NCBI GenBank assembly: GCA_945910005.1
Contig: OX246745.1
Location: 11,667,951 to 11,731,950 of the forward strand
Origin: Isoperla grammatica
Taxonomy: Eukaryota; Arthropoda; Insecta; Plecoptera; Perlodidae
Direction of reading: 5' to 3'
Length of the DNA stretch: 64,000 nucleotides
The notes below the pieces were generated by a model that did no database searches, had not been told where the DNA came from, and saw nothing but the letters and a program-made list of their open reading frames with translations. The position numbers and the translations under genes were made by a program. Every line of letters starts with the position of its first letter. The stretch's first letter is position 1. Below are positions 52,879-64,000 of the stretch, piece by piece.

Positions 52879-53146
52879 GCAATTAATAGATAATAATGAT
52901 TTTTATATACCGAGTATACGCTATATACAATTTGTTTAAACACATCCTACTCAACGGCAACATATGTGTGGCATATGTGGCGATCGGGTGCAGCACTAGA
53001 ACAGTCTAGTGCAATATTCAGATACAGGAATACACCAGTTAATTTGCTAACATTGAAAACGGCACATTTTACCACACATTAATTGCTATAGTTGACATTT
53101 ATAAATGATTAAACGGTAACTATCGCGAAAATTGTAAGAGGTAAAA

Positions 53147-53167
53147 GGGGGAGGGGGGGGGGGGGGG
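53147..53167. repeat. Poly(G) run, 20 of 21 bases
   Basis: G run interrupted by one A at 53152; the perfect part is 15 G. Confidence 0.9.
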
Positions 53168-54032
53168 TAAACAGCTTTAAAAAAATAAGACAGTGTGACA
53201 ACACTTGTAATGGTGTTAATATTTTTTGAAATCATTGTCTATAAATAAGGGTACAAAACTGTCCAAAGATGGAGTCATCAAAATCGGCTATATGCCAGAT
53301 AAATAATAAAGTGCAGTTCTCTGCAAATATAAAATTCTAAAGGAGCATACATTTGTTAATGCATTGCTTCATTTTGTGGCCCCGAAGCTTTTTCTGCTGC
53401 AAAATAAGCGTTGTTCATTTCAGAAAGAGATTTTTTAATTGGCTTCTTTACACTAGATGCATTCTATGGAAACCATATTGTCGCTTGTGTTGGAAAAGAG
53501 TTGTTCAGACTCATGCATCCATGGTGACAAAGGCTGCAAGCATAAAACCCCAGACTTGCAATTGTTAATGACACGAAAAGTGCTCTGCATCGAGTATGCA
53601 CGCATACATCTACCACTGAATAGCTTCGAGCACTTGGGCATTAATCATACAATAGGGATTTGCGCTTTGTTCACCGTGAAATGTGTCGAATACGGAAAAG
53701 ATAGCTACTTAACAAGAAACACTGTGCAACATAATAGAAAATCCCTGTTGTTCAAAATGTTCTGTTTAACGTTTAGAAACATTGTTATGAAGTATAGGAA
53801 TACAAAACTCCGCATGAGCTGCAGCAAAAATTATAAAACGCTGTAGGTGTACATAGTTAGTTGCGAAAAACACTACCGTATATAAATAATCGTTTGACAT
53901 TTATGTAACAAACTATACTTCGATAATTTACTTATTTGTTTTGTATTGTTAAAAATATTTCGACTTCTTTTTGAGCTGCATTTCAAACTGATTTTAATTT
54001 AAGCAAAAAGACGTTTAAATAAACCATTGAAT

Positions 54033-54322
54033 CAATTATCTAACTTACTACTTTCACATCCAGAGCTAATAATTACTAAAATAAACATGTTTTGTTATAT
54101 TTATAAAGTACAAGGTACAACAAAAGTACAAATATATTTCAAATAAGTTAAAACCAAAAGATGAGGAGTCAATCTGTCAATTATCTAACTTACTACTTTC
54201 ACATTCAGAGCTAATAATTACTAAAATAAACATGTTTTGTTATATTTATAAAGTACAAGGTACAACAAAAGTACAAATATATTTCAAATAAGTTAAAACC
54301 AAAAGATGAGGAGTCAATCTGT
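54033..54322. repeat. 145-bp direct tandem duplication
   Basis: 54033-54177 and 54178-54322 are adjacent copies starting CAATTATCTAACTTACTACT and ending GATGAGGAGTCAATCTGT. I saw one difference (CACATCCAG against CACATTCAG). Near-identity shows a recent duplication; no gene is involved. Confidence 0.97.
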
Positions 54323-55934
54323 GAAATAAGAACCACATTTGTATCAACAATGATTTCCATCCATATTCGTGCATTTCTTTGGTAGATAATGACAACAGTG
54401 AAAAGTACATGGGCGTTTGCTTAAACAAAAAACACAAAAAGGCCCTATAGAACGTGAGGGCTTATACAAGGCTTATACTGGTCATGATACGGACAGAAAA
54501 TGGAAATCCTGACTAGCTTTTAAATTAATGGTGAGCCATCTCGTACAGAAGGCAAATTCATTAATAACGCATTTGTCAGTTCAGAGATCAATAGGAACAA
54601 CTTAAAAAATATATAGCAGGAAAAAATATATGGTGGAAATTTCAAAAAGCGGTAACTGAAAATAAGATCAAGGGGAGAATAAGTTAATCCGAATCAGTAG
54701 AAGTCGATTGAAAGTTAAGCCACAATTTAATGGCTTCAGCAATTATTGCATTCCTCTTCCCATTTCACAGCTGGTTTCCGTCCGATCACCTATACCAGTG
54801 GTGTCAGCTATCAGAGCCTAATGAAGCCCCCTAGTTCCCCCCCTCCCCCCCCCTCCTTGTGATCACATGTTTCCGGCTCCGTGGGCAACGTCTTGGAATA
54901 GCCGTCCGTGTTAAACTAGGCTTACGGAGGGTTGGGAAATTGAGGTAACATTTTTATTCGAAATGGCGTGAGGTTGAATTCTGCACGCTTTCTCTTTGCA
55001 TATTAGAGCTGGCTCGAACCTTCAGTCAGCGTAGCTTTCAAAACGAGGAGAAGAACACAAGATAACGTCGCGTTTCATTCCTTGATCTTCCACTGTTAGA
55101 AGCTCATACCTCATACTCTAGAACTATCAAGGCACTATTAAGTATGTGGCATTCATTTGAACTATTCGACATTATTAATAAATGAACAGCTTTCATGTGT
55201 TTGCAAATACATATCACTCGTTATTGTATTTAAACTTCTGCTAATGTAATGGACGATATCAGTGAAACAACCAATTTATCTACAATAACACTTAAACGAT
55301 TTTTCTCCAAGACAGTCGTCCTTTATAGTATTTTGTATACGACACTAGTATAGATAAGATTTGTCAAGTTGTGAACATCTGGGCACGGATTCACAAAAGA
55401 TTTTAAGTATTTTTTTGGGCTCAACTCTAAGACCGGCCTAACTTTGAACCTATTGTGAGTCCAGGAAAAAAATTGAGGATAGATTTTAAAACATATTATT
55501 GGAAACCTCATTGTGTCCTTGTTCTTACCAGCAAATAGTAAATTCTTCTTGTGATCTAAGTCAGGTTTTACAAGAGATGCAAAGTAAGGTCGGTCTTGTA
55601 GTTAAAACCAGAAAAATATTTAGGACCTCTTGTGAATGCCCAGCAGTTTACGTCTGCACGCTATTACAATGGAGGTTTGGGTCTAAAGATTAAGAGTTGT
55701 TTAGTGGTTATATAACAAGGCAGCACAATACTTAGAAAATGCATCGTGCATCGTAATACATACACAATTATTTTATTTCTTTGTCCACCCATTGGATCCG
55801 GGTAAATAATTATGTTACAATGCCAATTGGTTGGTAATTCATTCCTATCGTTCGTTCGTTTCCGTGTCCGGAACACCGTTCTAGACAACTAATTTCCAAA
55901 AATCCGCCACTTTTATGGCTTTGCTACTTTTATT

Positions 55935-56030
55935 GCTATTATTAACATATATATATATATATAATTATATATATATTTGTGTAACTTTTAATAATAATTA
56001 TAATAATAATACTTATTATTATAATTAGCT
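55935..56030. repeat. AT-rich microsatellite (AT)n / (TAA)n
   Basis: Alternating AT tracts are followed by imperfect TAA/TTA repeats, partly palindromic. No other signal is seen. Confidence 0.85.
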
Positions 56031-58445
56031 ATTGGAAAATTAAATGTTCTCAAACACATGGTGCATTAAATGGTGAAATAATGCATTCCATGACTATGCA
56101 TTGAAGCACACAGTAAATTGAGCTAGCTCCAAACTAGTAAAAGTGCACCCTTATAAAATTCACCTTTAAAAACATTATGGGTATATATCATATTAATACT
56201 TATTTATCGTGCGTAGAGGCCATAATGTGCGGCTTCATACGATTTAAACAAAGAATGATGTGCGAAGCATTAAAACACGAATTTTCTTCGTTTTTTGCTG
56301 TAAGAGCGCGATGAAGTCGTGCCGCTCGGAGAAACAAGGCAACCAGGTCTAATGGCGTGTGGAGTTCACCCTTGTTACTATGCAGGCCAGGTTAAGGATT
56401 TTTCATGGAGATGAAAATGGATGACATATACTCAGGAAGAGACTGAGAAATAAATTGAAGATCTGAAAATGGAAATAGTAATAAATTTGAAGTCACTTGT
56501 CAAGAAGAATAAGTGAATTCATAGGAAAAATTCAACTCAGCAGGTATAATTTACACTATCATGACTTGAGTTATTAGCTACGGAATTTCTACTTTTGTCA
56601 ATGCGTTTTTCCAAAAGAAATTACATTTATTTTTAATGTGCACATTACTATTGTCTGCATTACTTAATTTCTTGTCCCAAGGTTTTCTTAACCGATTACC
56701 AAGTAGTGTGGGTTGTGCATCCTGTAACAATGAATGGTGAAGGGCACAGACAGACTGGGGAGTAATACAATGTTATTGAACGAGTAAAAAAAATTCTTTG
56801 TCGTCTGTGCACTAGAGGTTGGAAAAGTTATTTCATCCGATGAAAGTATTTAGTTAATAGTGATATTAAAATAATCACACACGCAATTCGTAGCTAGAGT
56901 TAAGTTGAAAAAGACGGATTCTTGATACAATTAAGAAAATACCCAGCACGACTTAAACCTGTTCAAAAGGGCAGCATTAGTCCTACATCTTTTGACGCCA
57001 TACTTTTTATTTTATTTCTTAATAGTACATCCTTCAAGCAGAACACTCTATAAAGATGTTCCATTTGATAGCATTTTATTTCCCTTGCTGTGATATTTAT
57101 TTTCCTGGTGTATGAATAATTTTTTTTGTACGTACATTTCAACATTTGAAAAGTAATTAACTACGGTACTTTAAAAAAATTGTTCTGCGGATTCTTTAAA
57201 TTCTACTCACAAAATATCTTTACTCAACAAGAAATATTAATTAAAATGTTGGGAGCTTGGGATACGAAGTGTATGCATTAAATGAAAAAATATACGAGAC
57301 ATGCCACGTTCAACTTAAAGCGCTCGACAAATTTCTCTTCCAAGTTAGCCAGAACCTTTGATGAGAGCACAAATTAAAATGATAATTTTCTTCGCACTGA
57401 ACGTAGAGGCAAAACGTGTTTATATCCTCTTTGTTATTTCCCCCTAGAAGCAATCTTGGAACAGTTTCTCCGTAATGAGCCCCAAATGACGAGAGATTTA
57501 ATCAAATACATGTTTTTAATTTAAAGGAAAGTATTAAATTTTAATATTTTTATTACCAATGAGGACAAATAATAACCAAGGACTTTAAATTATTGTGACA
57601 AGTGAATCACTGAAAAATGTGTTATTACAAACAAATAATCTTTAATTGTTGGACAAGCCAAACAAAAACAGACAAGAGATTTTTTTAAAATAGTAACCAA
57701 TACTAAACGAAGAACATCAATCAAATATAATTATTCAATAGATCATTTTGATTACCATACGGATATAAAAATCATCAGTGATATTTTGGCGAATATGATT
57801 ACTGTCTTAAAAGTTTGCTTACATTTTCTCTCATCTTTGCAGTAGCAAAACGAATTATATGCTAATGCAGGATTTAAGTATACTTCAGTTCAGACTGAGA
57901 AATTCACAGAAAAACACGTGCACACATGTGACAGTGTATACACCTATAACTAAAGTATGTATGTCAGTACATGTCTTATAAATGTGTTGACAAAGTTACT
58001 CTAGAACATACATAGTAGTGTTGGTCAAACGTTGCTACCTCATTGCTCGCCTGGTGACTACTACGCCACAAGTACAGAAAACTTAATTAATTCTAAAAAT
58101 AAAAAGTAAACCAATTACAGTTGCTGTCCGAAAATGATATATCTACGGCAAAAATGTTGTGGGAAGATGTGAATTTTGGAGAGAACGAAAACACTGTATC
58201 AGTGTTATTAATGATGGATTTTCTAAATAATAAAGAAACAAATTAAAGTGGTTGTTGGAATTGCGGTGTATACACTGGTTTGGCCTTCCACCCAACTAAA
58301 CCATAGATACAAAGAACATGGATTCTATAACCTTGCTGATATTGTATAGGTTGCCGTAAGTCAATAAAAGCAAATATTAGCTTTACAAATTCTTGGAACA
58401 CATTAAAACTCATCCATTGATCACAATACTCTTTTATATGCATAT

Positions 58446-58723
58446 ACCGATAGAGGTGGCTCAGCGGTAAGACGCGAGACTCTGATTCGGGAGGTCGCCG
58501 GTTCGATTCCGGCCACCGGCAGTCCTGACTGTAGGTTTTTTCCGAGGTTTTCCTCAGTCGTAAAAGCGAATGCTGGGATTGAGTCATACTATCAGCCCTC
58601 GGACAATCCTTCCCAACTATCCAACCACCTTAATAACCTAGTTAGTCGCCTGAAGAGGGGCACATCAGGTAAAGCTGGTGTGCACCCTAGAACGGGTATT
58701 CCTTCAAAAATTATTATTATTAT
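58446..58723 (+). mobile_element. tRNA-derived SINE, copy 2, with target duplication
   Basis: It begins CCGATAGAGGTGGCTCAGCG. The pol III A box is TGGCTCAGCGGTAAGACGC; the intact B box is GGTTCGATTCC (58499-58509). A body of about 200 bp follows, with CCTGAAGAGGGGCACATCAG near the 3' end, then an (ATT)n tail. It is bounded by TATATGCATAT at 58435-58445 and 58724-58734, an 11-bp target duplication. A better-preserved copy than that at 27269. The minus-strand frame across it is not a gene. Confidence 0.93.
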
Positions 58724-59707
58724 TATATGCATATTGAAATTTTATTTTTGAAATTTTGTTATGTTATTACATTTATAAATGTGTATTCAAGACAGCCCAG
58801 ATTTATCGCCGGCCAAGATGCTGTGTTAAAGTGACTAAGAATATATTGGTTATTCTGTGAATCCATTCAAACATCTCTGACGAAGTAAATTAGCTTGAAA
58901 GTGAACGAAATTCGTATGATGCCACATTGATATGTATATGAAAATGTCATCTCTGCGGTGTAAAGCCCTCTAGGATGAGTGTTTGGTTCTGAAAATATCC
59001 TATTTTCTCGACGTTTTGGGAGGTACTTCCCTGCCAACTTCTGGGGTTGATGAACTTGACGTATTTGTTGGCATCCCCGGAAAAATTAGCCCAATTTGTA
59101 TCAGTTAACAACCATGACAAGATTGTGACCAATGTCTTACTAATTCATTGCCTGAAGTGTTAAACTAAGCAGCATCCAAGGCAGATAGTAGGTTTTAACC
59201 TACTACTGGCAACCATTTTGTTGACTACCCGAAAATTCTCAAATTCGTGAACTTATATATTTTTAATGTGGGGTATGGCTTGAAAAACATTAATAATCCC
59301 ATATCAATAATAAAAAAAACAATATATTTTCTTTATAAAGTTATAATAGTGATATTTAACACGTCAAGTACTGACAAAGCGTGAACTATTATGCCAATTG
59401 AATTTCTCCAATGTATTCTACAGTTCATTGAAATACTAAACAAACATATAATTCACTTCCAAATTATTCCAGACAGCTCCAACCAATGTTTGTTGTAAGT
59501 TTTCACTCCCGTGAACTATATCGTTGAAATATGCAACGTACGATTGAATATTAAATGTTTTAGACAATTGTTTGATTACCGACTGTGTACTCTCGCGTCT
59601 TTCCAACAGTGAAACCATGACAATGCTTATTTGCATGAGCTCTGGTATAATAGGGCCACACCACTAAACGTTTTAATTGCATGCAGCGGGGAGAGGGGGG
59701 GAGCAGT

Positions 59708-59720
59708 GGGGGGGGGGGGG
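59708..59720. repeat. Poly(G) run, 13 bases
   Basis: Perfect G run preceded by a purine-rich GGGGAGAGGGGGGAG stretch. Confidence 0.9.
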
Positions 59721-60925
59721 TGATTGTGTGGTACAAGGATCGATACATCATCACTTGTAACACGGGATCAAGTGGAGACTTGCTGGCTATACTGGACCAA
59801 GCAAGCTTTGTACGACACCGTCATAACATCAAACCACTGAAGGTAATATCATCCAGTTTTCACGTTTGTTCGTAGATTGGTTTAAGAGATGTGGGCGCGC
59901 GGACCTTTTAACGAGATCATATTTAGCGCACAGAGAGACGAATATCGCCAAAACGTCAAAATCTTTGGACAAAGAGCTCGGACACAAACAGGTTGTTCAA
60001 TAATTACCGGATCGAATTTTGTTTTGTTGTTTTCTTTTGTAAAAAAAGTTTTGATATGAGCTCATATATGTTTAGTACATATGGTTCACCTTGACTATCA
60101 TGGAATCAATGTATAGATGTATATCTAACTAAAACTTTGTAGTTGTATCTTCATTTGTACGGGGTTTTTAAATCCTGTATGGTATTATTTGAATAAGGTT
60201 CCTTGAAATATATTTCTTTACATTATCATTAAAATGCGTTCACTTCAACTCATTCGTATTCATGCACTTATCAATAAATACATTTCCATACTATTTTGAC
60301 TCTCTAGTTTCTACCACAGGCTCTCAGATGTTCATTTCAGAATGAGTAATGCAATTAGATCTGGCAAATACAGATTCAATGATATTCTAAGGTGTTTATC
60401 GGTGTCCAAAGTTCAGTATATTATTCGTTGTTATGGTTGTGCATTGTTTCCTTTAGAAGTGGCTCTCAACTGATTTACCATTTCCTAAACAAAATATGAT
60501 AAAAATCCGTTTTTGAGTAAACCAATCAATGTCGTGACAAAACCCACATCAGCAAATTGAAGATGAACGTGCAACATAAAGTTTCGCTAAAAATCTATGT
60601 CCAACACAACTCTCAAGTGATCCCTCGTGAAGCTAAATGGCCTCCAGTCACTTTGCGTCTTAGGCTGGCTCCTAAGTGTATTCGATGGCAAAGGGGTTGG
60701 AAATTAGCAACGACATCTAACTTCAGACGTGCACTTTAAGTTATCGGATTCAAATTAGGAAAACCTTCGACCTCAAGTTTGGGGCCGGCAATGGAATTTG
60801 CCCACACAATTTCTACGTATAACGGCCTGATAAGATGGCGAAGTTTACACATTAAATTATGCCGCTTCTCGCAGAAGACGGATTCTCGTCAGTGACGTGA
60901 CTAATGAATGACGACCTGGGCCTTG

Positions 60926-61067
60926 ATTCTCTATGGTCAACGATAAGGTGATCAGCGGTTTTGGTCGTTATGAGAAGGCTGTGACCCAATCACAGCCATC
61001 CATTCGCCTTCCGTAACGACAGAAACCGGTGATAAATTTACCACAGATTTAGAGAATCGGGCTCCTG
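60926..61067. mobile_element. Foldback MITE, about 140 bp
   Basis: The left arm GGGCCTTGATTCTCTA pairs with the right arm TAGAGAATCGGGCTC. Pairing continues inward (GGTGATCAGCGGTTTTGGTC with GACAGAAACCGGTGATAAAT, and GTTATGAGAAGGC with GCCTTCCGTAAC). The loop contains GTGACCCAATCACAGCC. No coding capacity; exact target duplication unclear. Confidence 0.65.
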
Positions 61068-62064
61068 GTTTTTGTATTTCATTGTGATAATGAACGACTG
61101 ATGAAATTGCTACGGAAACAAATTAAACACCTTCATTTAAACGAAATTTAAAAAGTTGCTAATAAAACGCGTTTGTAGGCAAAAGTGTGAATATTTTCGA
61201 TGGGAACTACACCTATTAAACATTGTCGTAAGATAACTCTCAAGGGGGACCACGAATCAGGGTCGGGGTTTATCAACTTACAAAGTGTCTCTCCCCAAAA
61301 GATTTCCGCTGCGCTTTAATAGCTTTTTAATATTGAATTCCCATTTCAAAACCTGAAGATCGTTATTAGCATTTCGGTATATTAATTTCTTTACTTTACT
61401 CTAAAGTGGTGAAGTCTGTTCAAATGAAAGGACTCTTAAACTGTTTCTACATTTTTAATGAACGACTATTTCACATGGCTGCGGCGGAGATGAAAGATAA
61501 AACCAGGAAGAGGAACCAGAAATAGAAGAGATTCCCAAGATTATACGACCTCGGAAACCGAAATGAAAAGAACTCCCCAGTCCCGTTTCATGATTGAAAG
61601 TTAAAGCTTGAACACCCCGTTTGTTTATTGTGAAGTTACTCTTTTTTATTTTCTCGCGTTATTAAATAGTGACTTGTTTCCAGTCTATTTGCTCTGTGTT
61701 TAGCTGCGATATTGCGAGGTGGAGCCACCTCTGCTCCCGTGTTCACCCCCAGGGGAGGAATTACCAACAAATGGCAAGATACTGTCCCCGAGTGAAACGG
61801 GGATAACCTTTACTCGGATATCTCATTTTCTTTTAGTTGTGAATTCTAATGGCCTCGCGAAGCCCGTTTCATTTGTTGGTGCGGCTGTAGCGTGGAGGCC
61901 GCCCGGGTTCGGCGTTTCGACCACAAACTACGCGTCCAGGGCCCCTCGCGCAGACTCTAAGGCTTCGGAAGTAATTACGTGAGCGCAATGTGCGTTCACC
62001 CAACGACCAGACCAATTGCCGACCAACCTAGGGACACACCGCTAAATGCAGGCTTCATTCTCTA

Positions 62065-62081
62065 CCCCCCCCCCCCCCCCC
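62065..62081. repeat. Poly(C) run, 17 bases
   Basis: Perfect C run within a GC-richer patch. Confidence 0.9.
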
Positions 62082-63523
62082 ACTCCTAACCACTCGACTC
62101 ATCTACACTTTTCATTTCCCCATACACATTTAGCAATTGCTTTTCTCAATTGGTGTACTGGGAAGTATCCTTGTGTTTCACGGCCAGTACTTTCCCGCGT
62201 ACTCTAAAAACAACTCGATCAATGCTAGAACGGTGGATACGTCTTTGCGAAAGCTCCAACAAACAAATGAATAAGGAAGGGTTTCTACCATGGGGATTTG
62301 ATGTAAATTTTAGAATTTTACTCCCTACTTCATCCGAGAAAAAACAAAAATCTTTTCTAAAGAAAGTTTAAAACTACTATCAATCATTTTTGTTTCGAAA
62401 TGTAAAGTTGTGATTTTATATCATGAAAATATTTCAAATTTTGAATGGTCACATATGTCTGGGAAATTGTGGTGCTTAGAGTGAAGTACCGCGTAGATCT
62501 CTGGAGGACAGGCACTAGGCAGCCAGTGCAACACTCATTATCTCTTCTGTGCGGCCACTTTGAAAAGGAGCCCCCATTGGATCACGTAGTGTTGTATCAG
62601 AGACTAATCATCGGCTCCCTACGTCGATGAAGTAGACGATGCTTGCATGGGTGTCGAGTTCCTCTTGAAAATTGGTGGGGGATGGAGGGGGAGGGGGAGG
62701 GGGGAAGCTGGCCTCTCAAGTTTCCTTGGAACTCTTCGTCGATAATTAAGCAAGCGTCGCCCGCCGAACCAACATCCCGTCAACACACACCAAGCTCAAA
62801 ATTACACTTTTTCTCTGTTATACTTCAGGAAAACTCATTTCCCTCAAGATAAGTACTCGGAAAACAGCGTCTATCATTAACTTTAAATATAATAACGGTT
62901 CTTGACTAATTTTCCCGGGAAGTTATCCGACGCTGTTCAGTATTTATGACATACATCAATGAAGTAGGCTTAATCATAGGAAAACGTTTCTGTGTAGTTT
63001 TGAAATATGGTTTCTATAGCTACTATTCAATTGCTTCAATCTGCAAATAAAATTATATCAGGTATTTGATTCATCGGAAAGAGCCGCACAAGAGCAGCCA
63101 CGCTATTCACTTGCTGTTTCTTTTGTGACTTCCGTTCCACTGATCAAATGTGTTCTCTTAAGTTATATTATTAAAATTGAAGATCTTGGTGAGAAACTTG
63201 TATATTTCAAGTTTTCTATTATATCTCCCCTACACAATACACATACTACTATTATATTGTATGGCACTTCACACACCGCATTGGTATTACTACGTATCCT
63301 CCCATATATACAAATACAAACAGTAGGTACATGGATGACCAAATAATCATCGAATTTTAATTTGAATCCAAAAATAAAACCTATCATGAAAATGAAATTT
63401 CAATTACGGTCCTGTGGTGTGTTTTGCTACAGTATTGAATAGTGTGTTTGCACTTTACATACATATACATGTCTGAGCGCAGATTTGTTCATGTATATTG
63501 TATGTACACGTTTAATGGGTACG

Positions 63524-63739
<216 letters not shown>

Positions 63740-64000
63740 CGTCTGCTTGTACAATTATAAGGGCGTCAGATTGGTGTATGTGAGCAGGCGTGAAGATGAG
63801 TGTGGATCTGTTTCAGTTCAGTGCTAAACCCCAGAGGCTTCGAGTTGTTGGGTTTTGAGTGACGTATAGGCCTACTCGGCGTTTGTGCAAACGTACTTTC
63901 ACTCATCGGAAGTCGTTTTATTATCTAGATAATGAGAGATATTCAGTTTTCATTTATTTGATGGAGTTCCCGAGAGAGTTCTGAAAAATTGGCAAAATCA

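Noticed and set aside
53457..53846. 129-codon plus-strand frame
   Set aside because: No domain; overlapped by a frame on the other strand; likely chance.
58470..58520. Functional tRNA gene
   Set aside because: Good A and B boxes, but they continue directly into a SINE body with target duplications; no separate cloverleaf with discrete ends.
61719..61982. GC-rich 87-codon frame as a possible first exon or CpG promoter
   Set aside because: It is on the opposite strand to the gene, and no signal peptide, TATA or initiator arrangement could be supported.

Overview
The window is eukaryotic, AT-rich, intron-dominated DNA. The only coding sequence I can support is three exons of one gene on the minus strand. 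Joined in reading order they encode the first immunoglobulin domain (Ig1) and the two halves of the second (Ig2) of a Down-syndrome-cell-adhesion-molecule (Dscam) family receptor. All three exon boundaries are phase 1, with canonical AG acceptors and GT donors. The Ig2 split lies where arthropod Dscam genes split it, and the wording of the domain looks closest to arthropod Dscam2-like proteins. This suggests a protostome, most likely an arthropod with large introns; I cannot name the species.

Layout by coordinate (the gene runs right to left). 1-4710: downstream intron, with a weak tRNA-SINE-like remnant. 4711-4860: Ig2 C-terminal-half exon. 4861-35337: a roughly 30 kb intron holding many non-autonomous transposons. 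These include a three-copy long-inverted-repeat MITE family, hAT-type elements, a tRNA-derived SINE and other foldback elements, plus a 97-bp minisatellite. 35338-35499: Ig2 N-terminal-half exon. 35420-39203: a 37-unit tandem array of a 102-bp sequence that overlaps the 5' part of that exon. 39204-44466: the rest of the intron. 44467-44787: Ig1 exon. 44788-64000: further upstream intron or 5' sequence with another SINE copy, a Penelope-like motif, MITEs, a 145-bp tandem duplication and a long (CTGT)n microsatellite. No signal-peptide exon or promoter was recognised.

The outstanding feature is the 102-bp array. In gene orientation each unit is a duplicated 3' splice site (branch-like TAAC, pyrimidine tract, TTTACAG) plus the first 70-odd bases of the Ig2 exon. 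Each unit then runs into an in-frame TAA made by the repeat junction. The pre-mRNA therefore presents 36 copies of its own acceptor and exon start before the one productive copy. Only the last (3'-most) acceptor gives a full Ig2 half. Whether this is a neutral minisatellite that splicing must tolerate or a regulatory decoy array cannot be told from sequence alone.

Ten perfect poly(G)/poly(C) runs of at least 10 bases also stand out in such AT-rich DNA. Almost all other open frames in the window look like chance ORFs or by-products of repeats.
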